A stretch of 64,000 nucleotides of DNA from Brassica napus. Lineage: Eukaryota; Streptophyta; Magnoliopsida; Brassicales; Brassicaceae. Under the pieces are notes generated by a model, which saw only the letters and a list, made by a program, of their open reading frames with translations, ran no database searches and was not told the origin of the DNA. The stretch is taken from the NCBI RefSeq assembly GCF_020379485.1, contig NC_063448.1, positions 9,757,726 to 9,821,725 of the forward strand, given 5' to 3'. The position numbers and the translations under genes were made by a program. Shown piece after piece: positions 21,625 to 33,304 of the stretch; position 1 is the stretch's first letter; every line of letters starts with the position of its first letter.

Positions 21625-23187
21625 TGATATCTTGCATATTTCCATTGTTTTATCCATTCACTCATTTGCATTTTGATCATATAGACTAGGATTTAGCCAT
21701 GTTTAGGTTGCATTTTGCATACATAAGTCTTTATCAGGTATTGGAGTACCACATGAAGTTCTCAGAGACATTTGGGTGTGTTTGGAGCTCGAAAGAGGTG
21801 TAAAGATGATCATTGGACGAGCAGAGCGTTGGGAGCGACTTCCCGGAGCGACACCAGCAAGTCGCTCTGACCTGCCTTATAAGAGCGACCTTACCAGAGC
21901 GATGCGGAGAAGTCGCTTGCCATTTCATCCCGGTGGAAGCCGAAAACTGACCCGGAGCGACCTATCAGAGAGACCACTCCAGGTCGCTCCCGAAGCCCAG
22001 AGCGACTTGGCCAGAGTGACACCCCGAGGTCGCTCGTATTTCTACCGCGTGACGACAACACAATGGAGCCGGAGCGACCCACTGAGGTCGCTCCCGAAGC
22101 CTGGAGCGACCTTACCAGAGCGACGCAGAGAAGTCGCTCGCGTTTTCATCGCTCGGAGACACGAAAACGGGCCCGGAGCAACGTCTCGCAGCGACCCCTC
22201 CAGGTCGCTCCCGAAGCCTGGAGCGACCTCTCGAAGCGACTACTGGAGGTCGCTGCGCGCCTATTGTTTGTTCGAATTCAGTTTACTCAAGGGCCTTTTA
22301 GTCATTTCATTATGCACGTTTTTACATTTCAAAACCTATGTTTTAAGTACCTTTGGTAGCCACCAGACATATCATCTTGATCTTGGAGGAAACCACCAAA
22401 AAAACCTCTTGGAAAAGTTCATCTCTTTGATTCATTTGATCATATGTTATCCTGTTGATTTCTAATCTATTTTCTGTATTTCTCTACATGATTAATCTGA
22501 AATCCAATATGGGTTTAAGAGGAATCATGAAGAGTAGTGAGTAATCACCTTTTGAATTCATGGGTTAGGGAGATTAAGGGTGATTAGGTTAGTTCTAGGA
22601 TGTTTTAGTGTAGATCATTCTTGTTCCTTGCTAGTAGAGTATTCATAATGCATCTTATGAGTTGGCCACTCAAAAGTTGATCTTTAGACATGTCCCACCC
22701 ACAAGGTGTTTGATGAAATGCCTGAGACAACTCTCCTAAGCTTTTAACATACTTTACCAAAGACATTTGTTGTTAAAGGTGTTAAGATAGCCAATAGACC
22801 TGTTAGTAATGATTGCTTTCATATTATTCAACCAAAGACATTTGATGTTTGAGATATGTTAGTAAATGAACATTCATCTAGACATAGAGTTTGTTTAAGA
22901 TTGTGTCTAAGCTTAAGGTTGATAGTTTGATTGATCGTTTGCCATCCTTAGTTCGAAACTTGATCACCCAAGGTCTAATCCCTATGCCCATGAGTTCTCT
23001 TTTCCCTTAGTAAAGAAAGTTATTTCATTTATCATTAATCATTAGTTTAGAAACCTCTTGAATTATCGGTTGCACTTAGATTAAGTGAGTACTTGCATTC
23101 TCGGTGCTTTGATATCCCTCAGAACTGGTTCGACATTCACCTATACTACAACATTTGTCTTAGGAACCTTGAAAACTCTTAACACCA
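21625..23187 (+). repeat. Athila LTR 1 (1563 bp)
   Basis: Starts TGATATCTTGC and ends CTTAACACCA. Contains a GC-rich block at about 21815-22255 packed with GAGCGACC/GGTCGCTC motifs in both orientations. The open frames through that block are repeat by-products. Confidence 0.9.
21815..22255. repeat. GAGCGAC/GTCGCTC palindromic array inside Athila LTR 1
   Basis: About 20 copies of GAGCGAC or GTCGCTC in 440 bp, many forming inverted pairs such as GGTCGCTCC - GGAGCGACC. The block is much richer in GC than the rest of the LTR. It is repeated in LTR 2 at about 27430-27880 with one extra 13-bp unit. Confidence 0.85.
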
Positions 23188-23189
23188 AA

Positions 23190-23203
23190 TTGGCGCCGTT
23201 GCC
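23190..23203 (+). other. Athila primer binding site, copy 1
   Basis: TTGGCGCCGTTGCC two bases after the LTR end, the tRNA-complementary site typical of Athila-type elements. Confidence 0.8.
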
Positions 23204-23372
23204 AAATTCTGAGTAGATTGAAACATTGAGATTTAGTCACTTGCTTGAGACTAAGTCATTTTAAATTTTGTTTTGTTACTGATTCTTCTTCTTCAGAGCT
23301 TTAGAGAGAGAGTGTGCTAGAGCTAGAAGAGAAGAAGAGCAACAAGCCCACTTGCAGGAATTGGACGTTGAT

Positions 23373-25691
23373 ATGGCAGATCCACAACAAGAGACAGAAC
23401 ACAGACTGCGGACAGCTCGACCCATTGGTACTTATGACCGGCCCAACATTCATGGTCATAGACTGGGAATCCGAGCACCGGCTGTGGCAGCCAACAACTT
23501 TGAGGTCAAGTCAGGACTCCTCAGCGTGATCGAGAACAACAAGTATCATGGCTTGGCTCTAGAGGACCCATATGATCACTTGGACAGGTTCGACAGCTAC
23601 TGTGGGTTGTCAAAAACCAATGGTGTGTCAGAGGACGCCTTAAAGCTCAAGTTATTCCCTTTCTCTTTGGGGGATAAGGCGCGTCAGTGGGAGAAGTCCC
23701 TACCCAACGACTCTATCACCACTTGGGATGACTGCAAGAAAGCATTCTTGGAGAAGTTCTTCTCTACTTCAAGAACTGCTAAGCTGAGAAATGAGATCTC
23801 CAGCTTTCAACAGAAGGGCTTGGAAGGATTCAGTGAAGCCTGGGAGAGATTCAAGGGCTACCAAGCTCAATGCTCTCACCATGGTTTCTCTAAAGAAAGC
23901 TTGTTGAGCACATTCTACCGTGGTACTCTTCCTAAGTACAGAGCCAGACTGGATACAGCTAGCAATGGGTTCTTCTTGGGGAGAACTGAGGAAGATACAG
24001 AAGAGCTGGTTGACAACATGGTAACGAGTGATGCAGTCTACAGTGGAGACCACGACAGAGGCAGTATAACAGATGAAAAGCAGCTGAGGAAGGAGTTGAA
24101 GGCTCTACAGGATAAGATAGACATCCTCATTGCGGATAAAACCACCCAAGAGCAGCTGCACTTTGTTGGTAACCCAAACCAAGAAGCAACACATGTTGTC
24201 CATGAAGTTGAGGGTTTGGAAGGGGAAGAAGAGTTGTGTTTCATCAACAACAATGGTAGCTGGTACAAGAAAGAGCCCAACTTTCAGTACAACAACTACC
24301 AACAGAAATCCTATCCTAACAACCAACAGAGTGGTTATCCGCCTAGGAACAACCAGCAAGGCAACTATCAGCCTCAGCAAAACCCTCCTCCTGGTTTCTC
24401 CAACAAAGGGAACCAGTCTTCTCAACAATAAGCTAATCCTTCTACCTCTACTCCTCAGGAAAGCAGCACAGATGTTCTACTGAAACAAATCTTGGAGTCT
24501 CAGACTAGAAGTGAAAAGCAGGTTGGATATGAGTTGAAGAACCTTCACTCCAAGATTGATGGAAGTTACAATGAGCTCAACAACAAGTTCAGGGCTTTGG
24601 AAAACCAGTTTGCTTCCATGACCACTCACCAGAATCGCCAGCAAGGGTCTCTACCTGGAAAATTTGAGCAAAAACCCAAGGAGTATTGCAATGTTGTCCT
24701 CTCTACCACTTCTTCAGGGATTGAATTGAGTAATCACAAGAAAGAGGTAGATGAAATTGAAAGATTGGTGTTTGGAACTGAGATTGAACAGGTTCAGCAT
24801 CTGATTGTAGCAACAGCTGAAGCAAAGATTGTGGAGGAAGCTGACAAAATGGTTGAAGTAAAGATTTTGAAGGGAGATGAACCCATGGCTGAGAAACCAG
24901 TTGCGAAGAGAGCTAACCAGAAGCTGAAAGAGGTCAAGCTAGAGGACACCACTGAGGTTGAGCAGTCACCCTATGACAAGCTCCCATTTCCACAAAGGGT
25001 TCTCACCAAAGCTCAGAAGAAGGTGATTTCCAAATTCAGAAAAGACCTAAGTGATATTGGAATTCAGCTTCCAGCGATTTCGGGCATGTGTGAGGCTCAT
25101 GTCCAAATGATGCTCATCAAGGACATTGTAGACCACCAAGCAGAAGTAGCAGAGCTTCTCAACATCTCAACTTTAAAACTTGATCCACCAGTCACACCAA
25201 AGTCTCTCCCTAAACTAGAATCCCAAGGGAAGTTCACCTTGTCTTGCTCTCTTGGTAAGCTCACCTTTGATGATGCTCTTGTTGATTATGGTGCAAGTGT
25301 GAATGTGATCTCAATGGAGATGGTGAAGAGTCTTGAGATTGAACACATGGAGCCAGATACTTCCTCTCTCACGTTTGGGGATTCTTCTTCTACTACTCCT
25401 ATTGGTCTCATCAAGGATTTCCCTTTGAAGATTGGATCTTGCACCATCCCTATAGACCTCACTGTCTTGAAGATGACAACTGAGAAGAGAGTTCCATTGA
25501 TCCTGGGCACACCATTCCTTACTATTGTGGGTGCTTGCATCGATTTCGCCAACAAGAAGGTCACACTCCTCAATGTCAACAAAGTTGTCTCTTACCCAAT
25601 TCAGTCTCCACTGGATGTTGAGTATTGTGGAACCATCACTTGTGGAGATCCCTACATTGAGAAAGATCCTCCTTCTCCACTTTCCACTTGA
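23373..25691 (+). pseudogene. Athila gag-protease polyprotein, interrupted by one stop
   Basis: A single frame runs from ATG 23373 to TGA 25691, broken only by TAA at 24429-24431. Copy 2 of the same element reads CAA at that codon, so the stop is a C to T change in this copy. The gag part (to about 24400) has the Athila/Ty3 gag core (WEKSLPNDSITTWDDCKKAF, EAWERFKGYQAQC) and a Gln/Asn-rich tail. After the stop come a coiled-coil-like linker and an aspartic protease domain (about 25230-25620) with DYGAS in place of the common D-S/T-G-A/S and a second motif VPLILGTPFL. No reverse transcriptase follows. Confidence 0.88.
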
Positions 25692-27234
25692 GGTACTTCT
25701 CTACTTTTCCTTGTATATACCATTTCATTTTTGCATATTAGCTTTCTCTTTTGGGTATCTCTCTCTACTTGACAACACATAGACTGTGTCATTTAAGTTT
25801 GGGGGAGGTACCAAGTATTTGATCATGTTTTCTTTGATGATTTTTCATTGAGTCTTGCATACATACTTTTTAGCATAAAAAAAAAAACAAATCATATAGA
25901 TTGCATCACTTGCATTTTTAGGAGAGTCTAGAGCATATAGGTTGCATTCACTTGCATTGGGAGCAATGATTTAAAATGCCTTGTAAAGAACACTATTTCA
26001 CACTCGAGTAGCTATTGCATCTCTCAAAAAGCCTTGTACGTTTCGAGCCTTGAAAACTCTTCATGAATCTCATTAGTTGCTGAAACTCAATCTTTGAAGT
26101 CAACTACAACCTTGTTTGAACTGAACGAACTTAATGCTTCTTGCTTATGGTCCCTTGTGTACTGAGTCATGGATATACACATTTGAGTTGTCACATCCTT
26201 TACGCCAATCTTTTTGACAAACTCGAGTGGTACACCATTCCCAAAACCCTTCCCTCTTTTTGAGCTTTCATTATTTGATGAGTGAGGCCTTTTTCGGAAA
26301 GCCTTACATGTGCATAATGTCGAGAGTATCGGGAACGACGATGCTTGATCTTCATTCCTGCTAGATTAGGCGCTCTATTGTCTAGCTATAGGTGGGGGTG
26401 AGTGTTGTGACTATGATTTGGAAGCAATGAAAAGTTCGAAGGAAAAGAATAGACTCTTTGTGTTTAAATGGATAATCTTATTGGAATTAGTAGATAAGTG
26501 TCTAGCTCGAGTTTATGAAAAGTCTTGGCCCCGAAAAAAAAAGAATATAAAAGAGAAAAAGGAAAAAAAAATATAAAAAAAAGAAAAAGAAAGAAGAGGG
26601 GGCTAACAAAGTTGTTTAGAGCTACGATTTGTTTTGAAGTTGAGAAAATCATTTATAGATTTCAAAGAAAAAGAGTTTTATGTGCAAAGTGTTCTTGGGA
26701 TCTTTTGGTGAGAGATGTGAGTTGTGTTTGACATTATGAAGTGATTGTGTAACTTGTATGTTTGGGAAAAGGGTAGAACAATGGAGATTGAGCATTGTAT
26801 GCATGAGTTGGTCCCTTTCTTAGATATATTATGTGCAATGTCAAGGCTACTTGTCTTGAGAGTAAATCACCTTTAAAGATCATGTGTTTTGAACCTCTTG
26901 ACTCACTTGAATAAAAGCCTTCTCTTTACTCAACCAAATGATTTGGACCAATTGACCATTTGCAAGAATTCACTTGATGTTTAATGCTTAATGAATGTGA
27001 GAGTTGGTTGATTTGAATGTGTGGATGCTTGATGATGAGTATAAGGTCAAAAGGAGTTGAGATAGGCCTAGAGAAGCTAGAGTGTGATAAGAGAGTGTGC
27101 TCATGTTGGATTAGATGTTGAATTGAGTGCTAGTTGTGTTTCTTTTGGCTAAGAGCTCCCATCTTCAAACCTCTCTCCCTATAAGTTCTAGAAAGTTCAC
27201 TTGTGGACAAGTAAAAGAACAAGTTTGGGGGAGT
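25692..27234 (+). other. Athila 3-prime internal region, non-coding
   Basis: 1.5 kb with no supported gene. It includes an A-rich run near 26530-26600 and two polypurine tracts, AGTTTGGGGGAGGTACC at about 25797 and AGTTTGGGGGAG directly before LTR 2. Because pol normally lies between protease and this tail, a large pol deletion is inferred. Confidence 0.75.
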
Positions 27235-28810
27235 TGATATCTTGCATATTTCCATTGTTTTATCCATTCACCCATGTGCATTTTGATCATATAGACTAGG
27301 ATTTAGCCATGTTTAGGTTGCATTTTGCATACATAAGTCTTTATCAGGTATTGGAGTACCACATGAAGTTCTCGGAGACATTTGGGTGTGTTTGGAGCTC
27401 GAAAGAGGTGTAAAGATGATCATTGGACGAGCAGAGTGTTGGGAGCGACTTCCCGGAGCGACACCAGCAAGTCGCTCTGACCTGCCTTATCAGAGCGACC
27501 TTACCAAAGCGATGCGGAGAAGTCGCTCGCCATTTCATCCCGGTGGAAGCCGAAAACTGACCCAGAGCGACCTATCAGAGCGACCACTCCAGGTCGCTCC
27601 CGAAGACCAGAGCGACTTGGCCAGAGTGACACCCCGAGGTCGCTCGCATTTCTATCGCGTGACGACAACACAATGGAGCCGGAGCGACCTCTCAGAGCGA
27701 CCCACTGAGGTCGCTCCCGAAGCCTGGAGCGACCTTACCAGAGCGACGCAGAGAAGTCGCTCGCGTTTTCATCGCTCGGAGACACGAAAACAGGCCCGGA
27801 GCGACGTCTCGCAGCGACCCCTCCAGGTCGCTCCCGAAGCCTGGAGCGACCTCTCGGAGCGACTACTGGAGGTCGCTGCGCGCCTATTGTTTGCTCGAAT
27901 TCAGTTTACTCAAGGGTCTTTTGGTCATTTCATTATGCACGTTTTTACTTTTCAAAACCTATGTTTTAAGTACCTTTGGTAGCCACCAGACATATCATCT
28001 TGATCTTGGAGGAAACCACCAAAAAAACCTCCTGGAAAAGTTCATCTCTTTGATTCATTTGATCATATGTTATCCTGTTGATTTCTAATCTATTTTATGT
28101 ATTTCTCTACATGATTAATCTGAAATCCAATATGGGTTTAAGAAGAATCATGAAGAGTAGTGAGTAATCACCTTTTGAATTCATGGGTTAGGGAGATTAA
28201 GGGTGATTAGGTTAGTTCTAGGATGTTTTAGTGTAGATCATTCTTGTTCCTTGCTAGTAGAGTATTCATAATGCATCTTATGAGTTGGCCACTCAAAAGT
28301 TGATCTTTTGACATTTCCCACCCACAAGGTGTTTGATGAAATGCCTGAGACAACTCTCCTAAGCTTTTAACATACTTTACCAAAGACATTTGTTGTTAAA
28401 GGTGTTAAGATAGCCAATAGACCTGTTAGTAATGATTGCTTTCATATTATTCAACCAAAGACATTTGATGTTTGAGATATGTTAGTAAATGAACATTCAT
28501 CTAGACATAGAGTTTGTTTAAGATTGTGTCTAAGCTTAAGGTTGATAGTTTGATTGATCGTTTGTCATCCTTAGTTCGAAACTTGATCACCCAAGGTCTA
28601 ATCTCTATGCCCATGAGTTCTCTTTTGCCTTAGTAAAGAAAGTCATTTCATTTATCATTAATCATTAGTTTAAAAACCTCTTGAATTATCGGTTGCACTT
28701 AGATTAAGTGAGTACTTGCATTCTCGGTGCTTTGATATCCCTCAGAACTGGTTTGACATTCACTTATACTACAATATTTGTCTTAAGAGCCTTGAAAACT
28801 CTTAACACCA
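27235..28810 (+). repeat. Athila LTR 2 (1576 bp)
   Basis: Direct repeat of LTR 1. The 13-bp length difference is one extra GAGCGACCTCTCA unit in the GAGCGAC array near 27684. Confidence 0.9.
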
Positions 28811-28995
28811 AATTGGCGCCGTTGCCAAATTCTGAGTAGATTGAAACATTGAGATTTAGTCACTTGCTTGAGACTAAGTCATTTTAAATTTTGTTTTGTT
28901 ACTGATTCTTCTTCTTCAGAGCTTTAGAGAGAGAGTGTGCTAGAGCTAGAAGAGAAGAAGAGCAACAAGCCCATTTGCAGGAATTGGACGTTGAT

Positions 28996-30081
28996 ATGGC
29001 AGATCCACAACAAGGGGCAGAACACCAACCGCGGGCAGCTCGATCCATTGGTACTTATGACCGGCCCAACATTCATGGTCATAGACTGGGAATCCGAGCA
29101 CCGGCTGTGGCAGCCAACAACTTTGAGGTCAAGTCAGGACTCCTCAACGTGATCGAGAACAACAAGTATCATGGCTTGGCTCTAGAAGACCCATATGATC
29201 ACTTGGACAGGTTCGACAGCTACTGTGGGTTGTCAAAAACCAATGGTGTGTCAGAGGACGCCTTAAAGCTCAAGTTATTCCCTTTCTCTTTGGGGGATAA
29301 GGCGCGTCAGTGGGAGAAGTCCCTACCCAGCGACTCTATCACCACTTGGGATGACTGCAAGAAAGCATTCTTGGAGAAGTTCTTCTCTACTTCAAGAACT
29401 GCTAAGCTGAGAAATGAGATCTCCAGCTTTCAACAAAAGGGCTTGGAAGGATTCAGTGAAGCCTGGGAGAGATTCAAGGGCTACCAAGCTCAATGCCCTC
29501 ACCATGGTTTCTCTAAAGAAAGCTTGCTGAACACATTCTACCGTGGTGCTCTTCCTAAGTACAGAGCCAGACTGGATACAGCTAGCAATGGGTTCTTCTT
29601 GGGGAGAACTGAGGAAGATACAGAAGAGCTGGTTGACAACATGGTAAAGAGTGATGCAGTCTACAGTGGAGACCACGACAGAGGCAGTAGAACAGATGAA
29701 AAACAGCTGAGGAAGGAGTTGAAGGCTCTACAGGATAAGATAGACATCCTCATTGCGGATAAAGCCACCCAAGAGCAGCTGCACTTTGTTGGTAACCCAA
29801 ACCAAGAAGCAACACATGTTGTCCATGAAGTTGAGGGTTTAGAAGGGCAAGAAGAGTTGTGTTTCATCAACAACAATGGTAGCTGGTACAAGAAAGAGCC
29901 CAACTTTCAGTACAACAACTACCAACAGAAATCCTATCCTAACAACCAACAGAGTGGTTATCCGCCTAGGAACAACCAGCAAGGCAACTATCAGCCTCAG
30001 CAAAACCCTCCTCCTGGTTTCTCCAACAAAGGGAACCAGTCTTCTAACCAACAAGCTAATCCTTCTACCTCTACTCCTTAG
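28996..30081 (+). pseudogene. Athila gag, second copy, truncated
   Basis: Nearly identical to the first gag up to the Gln/Asn-rich tail. It passes the codon that is a stop in copy 1 (CAA here) but ends at TAG 30079-30081, where copy 1 reads CAG. About 40 bp further on, at 30120/30121, the internal region is joined directly to the 3-prime part of an LTR, removing protease and everything after it. Confidence 0.88.
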
Positions 30082-30120
30082 GAAAGCAGCACTGATGTTC
30101 TACTGAAACAGATCTTGGAG

Positions 30121-30423
30121 TAGAGTTTGTTTAAGATTGTGTCCAAGCTTAAGGTTGATAGTTTGATTGATCGTTTGCCATCCTTAGTTCGAAACTTGAT
30201 CACCCAAGGTCTAATCCCTATGCCCATGAGTTCTCTTTTCCCTTAGTAAAGAAAGTCATTTCATTTATCATTAATCATTAGTTTAGAAACCTCTTGAATT
30301 ATCGGTTGCACTTAGATTAAGTGAGTACTTGCATTCTCGGTGCTTTGATATCCCTCAGAACTGGTTCGATATTCACTTATACTACAACATTTGTCTTAGG
30401 AGCCTTGAAAACTCTTAACGCTA
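30121..30423 (+). repeat. Athila LTR 3, 3-prime 303 bp only
   Basis: Collinear with the last 303 bp of LTR 1 (22885-23187). Its end reads TTAACGCTA instead of TTAACACCA, two transitions. TGGGT, the target duplication, follows. Confidence 0.85.
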
Positions 30424-30544
30424 TGGGTCCTCACGGTTTGGGAGAACGACCTCTTTGAAGTTCCAAGGTAGATTTTTTTTTTTGTTTAGGGTTTTAGGGG
30501 TTGGTTTTAGGCTCAGGGTGTTAGAGGCTATCGTGCTGATAACG

Positions 30545-30879
30545 TGTTGTAAAACAAAGGTTTTAGGTCTGAATATTTTTGTGTTTCATTAATAAATAAG
30601 TGTTCCTTTATATAGGAGATTACAAGATAAGTAAACATGAAAGTATCCAAAACCTAAACCTACTAGGATTAGAAAAACCACTAATATATAATAATAGAAA
30701 GATAACAATTACAAGGAAAAGGAAAGATTGTTTTCTTTTCTCCAAGCCGCCTCTCTTTCTCTCCATGTCATGGCCGACTCTCTCTCTCGCTCTCAAAGTC
30801 GTGACCAACTCTCTCTCTAGTTGTATGGGCCGGTTATGGACCAGAGCGGCTATGAACATCTACTAATTGATTTATAACA
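30545..30879 (-). repeat. Copia 5-prime LTR
   Basis: Same length as the partner LTR at 15695. On the minus strand it starts TGTTATAAATC and is followed by CGTTATCAGCACG, the likely primer binding site. GAAAC at 30880-30884 is the target duplication. Confidence 0.87.
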
Positions 30880-30884
30880 GAAAC

Positions 30885-31530
30885 TGTAATTGTTTCTGAA
30901 TACACACTTTTCCTTCTTTTTTCTGTCATCTCGTTTATTAAATAGCTAAAAACCAACAAAGTACAAGAATTAAAAGGAAAGGGCATTAGAAATGCCCAAA
31001 CGTACAACAGCAAAGCCTAACCGTAAAGGTCCACACATAAAAGCCCAAAAGAAAGAGGTTCTAGACAGCTCACAGCCAATGTGTCAAAACGCATGCGGAA
31101 AATGGACACGTGGCGGAAGAGCAGAGACAATCCTTTCTTCACCGATTTTCAAGTTGTTGCTAACCGGAGATCTAATAAGTATACGTGGAAAGGCAGATAA
31201 TGTGTAAAAAAAAAGAGTTAATGTGTAAATATTTTAAATGGCTATTTATTTAGAAAAAGAGATATTATCTTTTTACCCAAATTAAATTCTTCACTCTCTG
31301 CGCAGCAGCGGCGGCGATCTGGCACAGCGACGGAGATCTCGAAGCAACTTTCTCCGATCTTCCACATCTGATTTCGTTTCTCAATAGTAAGCTTCGATTA
31401 TATATGCTCTTCTTTCCACTAGTAGTTTTATGGAACCAATGTGTCAAATTGATCTCGCTTGACACAGAAACCCTAATTTAGATTGCCATTATCATTACTG
31501 AATCAGATAAAATCCACAGGATTAGTGACC
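30885..31530. other. Upstream region of MAIN
   Basis: Contains the probable promoter and leader. A GTAAGC donor near 31387 suggests a leader intron, but the acceptor could not be fixed. No other gene seen. Confidence 0.45.
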
Positions 31531-33304
31531 ATGCCCGTCCTTTACGAGCAAGATAAGCACGTATCTTCCGCTATTATGACAGGACAGGTAGTAATAATCT
31601 CCATCTCCATCTCCGTTATCCTTGTCTTAATCGAAACAACACTTGATAAAACTGCTCTGTTTTGTCTTTTTTCCAGGAGAGAGGTGTGCTTAGATGCCAG
31701 GAACGAACTTCACTGCTTCATCACTGGAAGCTCACAAAGGAACAGATAGACTTAGTTGACAAAGCAGGCTTTGGTTGGTTCAGGCTAATAGGATCAATCA
31801 GTTTAAACAACTCTCTAATCTCCGCACTCGTCGAGCGTTGGCGAAGAGAAACCAACACCTTTCACTTCCCCTGCGGTGAAATGACAATCACTCTCGACGA
31901 AGTATCCTTGATCCTCGGTCTTGCTGTTGACGGGAAGCCTGTGGTTGTTGGTGTTAAAGAAAGAGACGAAGACCCTTCTCAGGTATGTCAGAGACTCTTG
32001 GGGAAGCTGCCGCAAGGTGAGCTGAGCGGGAACCGAGTGACTGCGAGATGGTTGAAGGAGAGTTTCGCAGAGTGTCCTAAGGGAGCTACCAAGGAAGAGG
32101 TCGAGTTTCACACGCGTGCTTATCTTATATACCTTGTTGGGAGCACGATTTTCGCAACTACGGATCCTAGTAAGATCTCTGTGGATTATCTTATTCTCTT
32201 TGAGGATTTCGAGAGAGCTGGGGAGTACGCTTGGGGTGCTGCTGCGTTGGCGTTCTTGTATAGGCAGATTGGTAATGCTTCTCAGCGGTCTCAGAGTATC
32301 ATTGGTGGATGCTTGACGCTCTTACAGGTTTTTGTTTCTCTTTGTTGTCTTTAAGAGGTTTTATGCTCTGTCTTATCACTTTAGGCCTTGTACTAATTGG
32401 GTTACTAATCTTTAGTGTTGGAGTTACTTCCATCTGAATATTGACCGGCCAAAGAGAACCACCCGTCAGTTTCCCCTGGCACTTTTGTGGAAAGGAAGGC
32501 AACAGAGTCGTTCAAAGAATGATTTGTTCAAGTATCGCAAGGCACTTGATGATCTAGAGCCATCACATGTAAGAGTTTATTCACTGGATCCTTAGATATT
32601 CAATGTCTTTGTGAATCCTCATGATTGTTACTACTTGTCTCTCTTTAGGTTAGTTGGTGCCCCTTCGAAGGAGATCTTGACATTGTCCCACAAAGCTTCA
32701 AAGATAATCTTCTACTTGGTAGGTCAAGAACAAAACTGATTGCTCCAAAAGTAGTGGAATGGCACTTGCCAGACCGATGTATGAAGCAGTTCGGTCTATG
32801 CCAAGTTATCCCTGGAGAAGTTCCTCACAGAAAAAACGAGAAAACCCATGACGAAGACTTACTGGAAGACATGAACACAGCAGATGAAGAATGGATGAGG
32901 CGAAGGGAGAACATTGTGGAGAATGAAGGAGGCAATGTTGATGAAACTGAATATATGCAGTGGTTCAATAGCATCACAGTCCCAAAGCTTCACAGAGATA
33001 CAAGTCTTGAAGCTGATATAATGAATGTGGTAAATGGATCGTCTTTGTTTAACTTAATGCGTAAATCACCTTGAAGATTTGCGCCTTTAAACCATTGTTG
33101 TTCTTTTTGTAGCAAGCTGCTATACTCCAATTCGACGAGGTGGCTTCAACGTTGTCGCTAGAGGATCTACATCCAGAGGAGAGAGAAGCAGTTGAAGAAG
33201 CAGTGATGTGTATGTCAAATGCATTGAGAGTAGGAGATTGGTATGAGGCTCCACCAACAAATAAACGCAAACGAAGAGAGGAACAAACGGAGTGTAGCGA
33301 ATGA
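31531..33304 (+). CDS. MAIN: Plant mobile domain protein, MAIN ortholog
   Basis: Exons 31531-31587, 31677-32327, 32416-32568, 32649-33029 and 33113-33304 give 477 residues. Most of the protein is a plant mobile domain (PMD, aminotransferase-like fold), with the hallmark block FRLIGSISLNNSLISALVER followed by WRRETNTFHFPCGEMTITLD and later GAAALAFLYRQIGNAS and CLTLLQCWSYFHL. The C-terminus is acidic and ends in a basic KRKRREEQ patch, a possible nuclear signal. In Arabidopsis, MAIN and MAIL1 act in the nucleus in meristem maintenance and transposon silencing. The assignment to MAIN rather than MAIL1 rests mainly on position between the BRO1-domain gene and HDG12. ATG 31531 is the first start in frame; a few extra N-terminal residues would need a non-ATG start. 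Confidence 0.9.

Larger units (their letters stand above)
21625..30423 (+). mobile_element. Ty3/Athila composite: LTR - gag-pro - LTR - gag - partial LTR
   Basis: Two full LTRs (21625-23187 and 27235-28810) and a 303-bp 3-prime LTR remnant (30121-30423) alternate with two internal regions. Both internal regions start with the Athila-type primer binding site TGGCGCCGTTGCC. The whole array is bounded by a single TGGGT duplication inside the copia leader. The first internal region ends in a polypurine tract AGTTTGGGGGAG before LTR 2. Reverse transcriptase, RNase H and integrase are absent from both copies, so the element is non-autonomous. LTR 1 and 2 differ by roughly 35 substitutions by eye (about 2 percent), far fewer than the copia LTRs. 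The insertion is therefore younger than its host element. Confidence 0.9.
15695..30879 (-). mobile_element. Ty1/copia retrotransposon (minus strand), degenerate, split by a nested Athila element
   Basis: Two 335-bp LTRs (15695-16029 and 30545-30879) in the same orientation, beginning TGTTATAAATC and ending in CA or AACA on the minus strand, are flanked by GAAAC duplications. Next to the 3-prime LTR lies a polypurine CCAAGGGAGAG and a relic of the usual pol end (MRRLK near 16200). Next to the 5-prime LTR lies CGTTATCAGCACG. A gag start is at 19759. The two LTRs differ at roughly 8-10 percent of sites by eye, so the insertion is old. No reverse transcriptase YxDD motif was found. Without the nested 8.8-kb insertion the element would be about 6.4 kb. 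Confidence 0.88.

Noticed and set aside
21776..22465. 229-residue open frame (and 198-residue partner at 27386) rich in SDL, RPLQVAPEA and similar
   Set aside because: It is the translation of the GAGCGAC array in the Athila LTR, shifts frame with a 13-bp unit and has no domain.
26525..26731. Lys-rich open frame MAPKKKEYKREKG in the Athila internal region
   Set aside because: Arises from an A-rich tract, with no counterpart domain; lies in the non-coding tail of the element.
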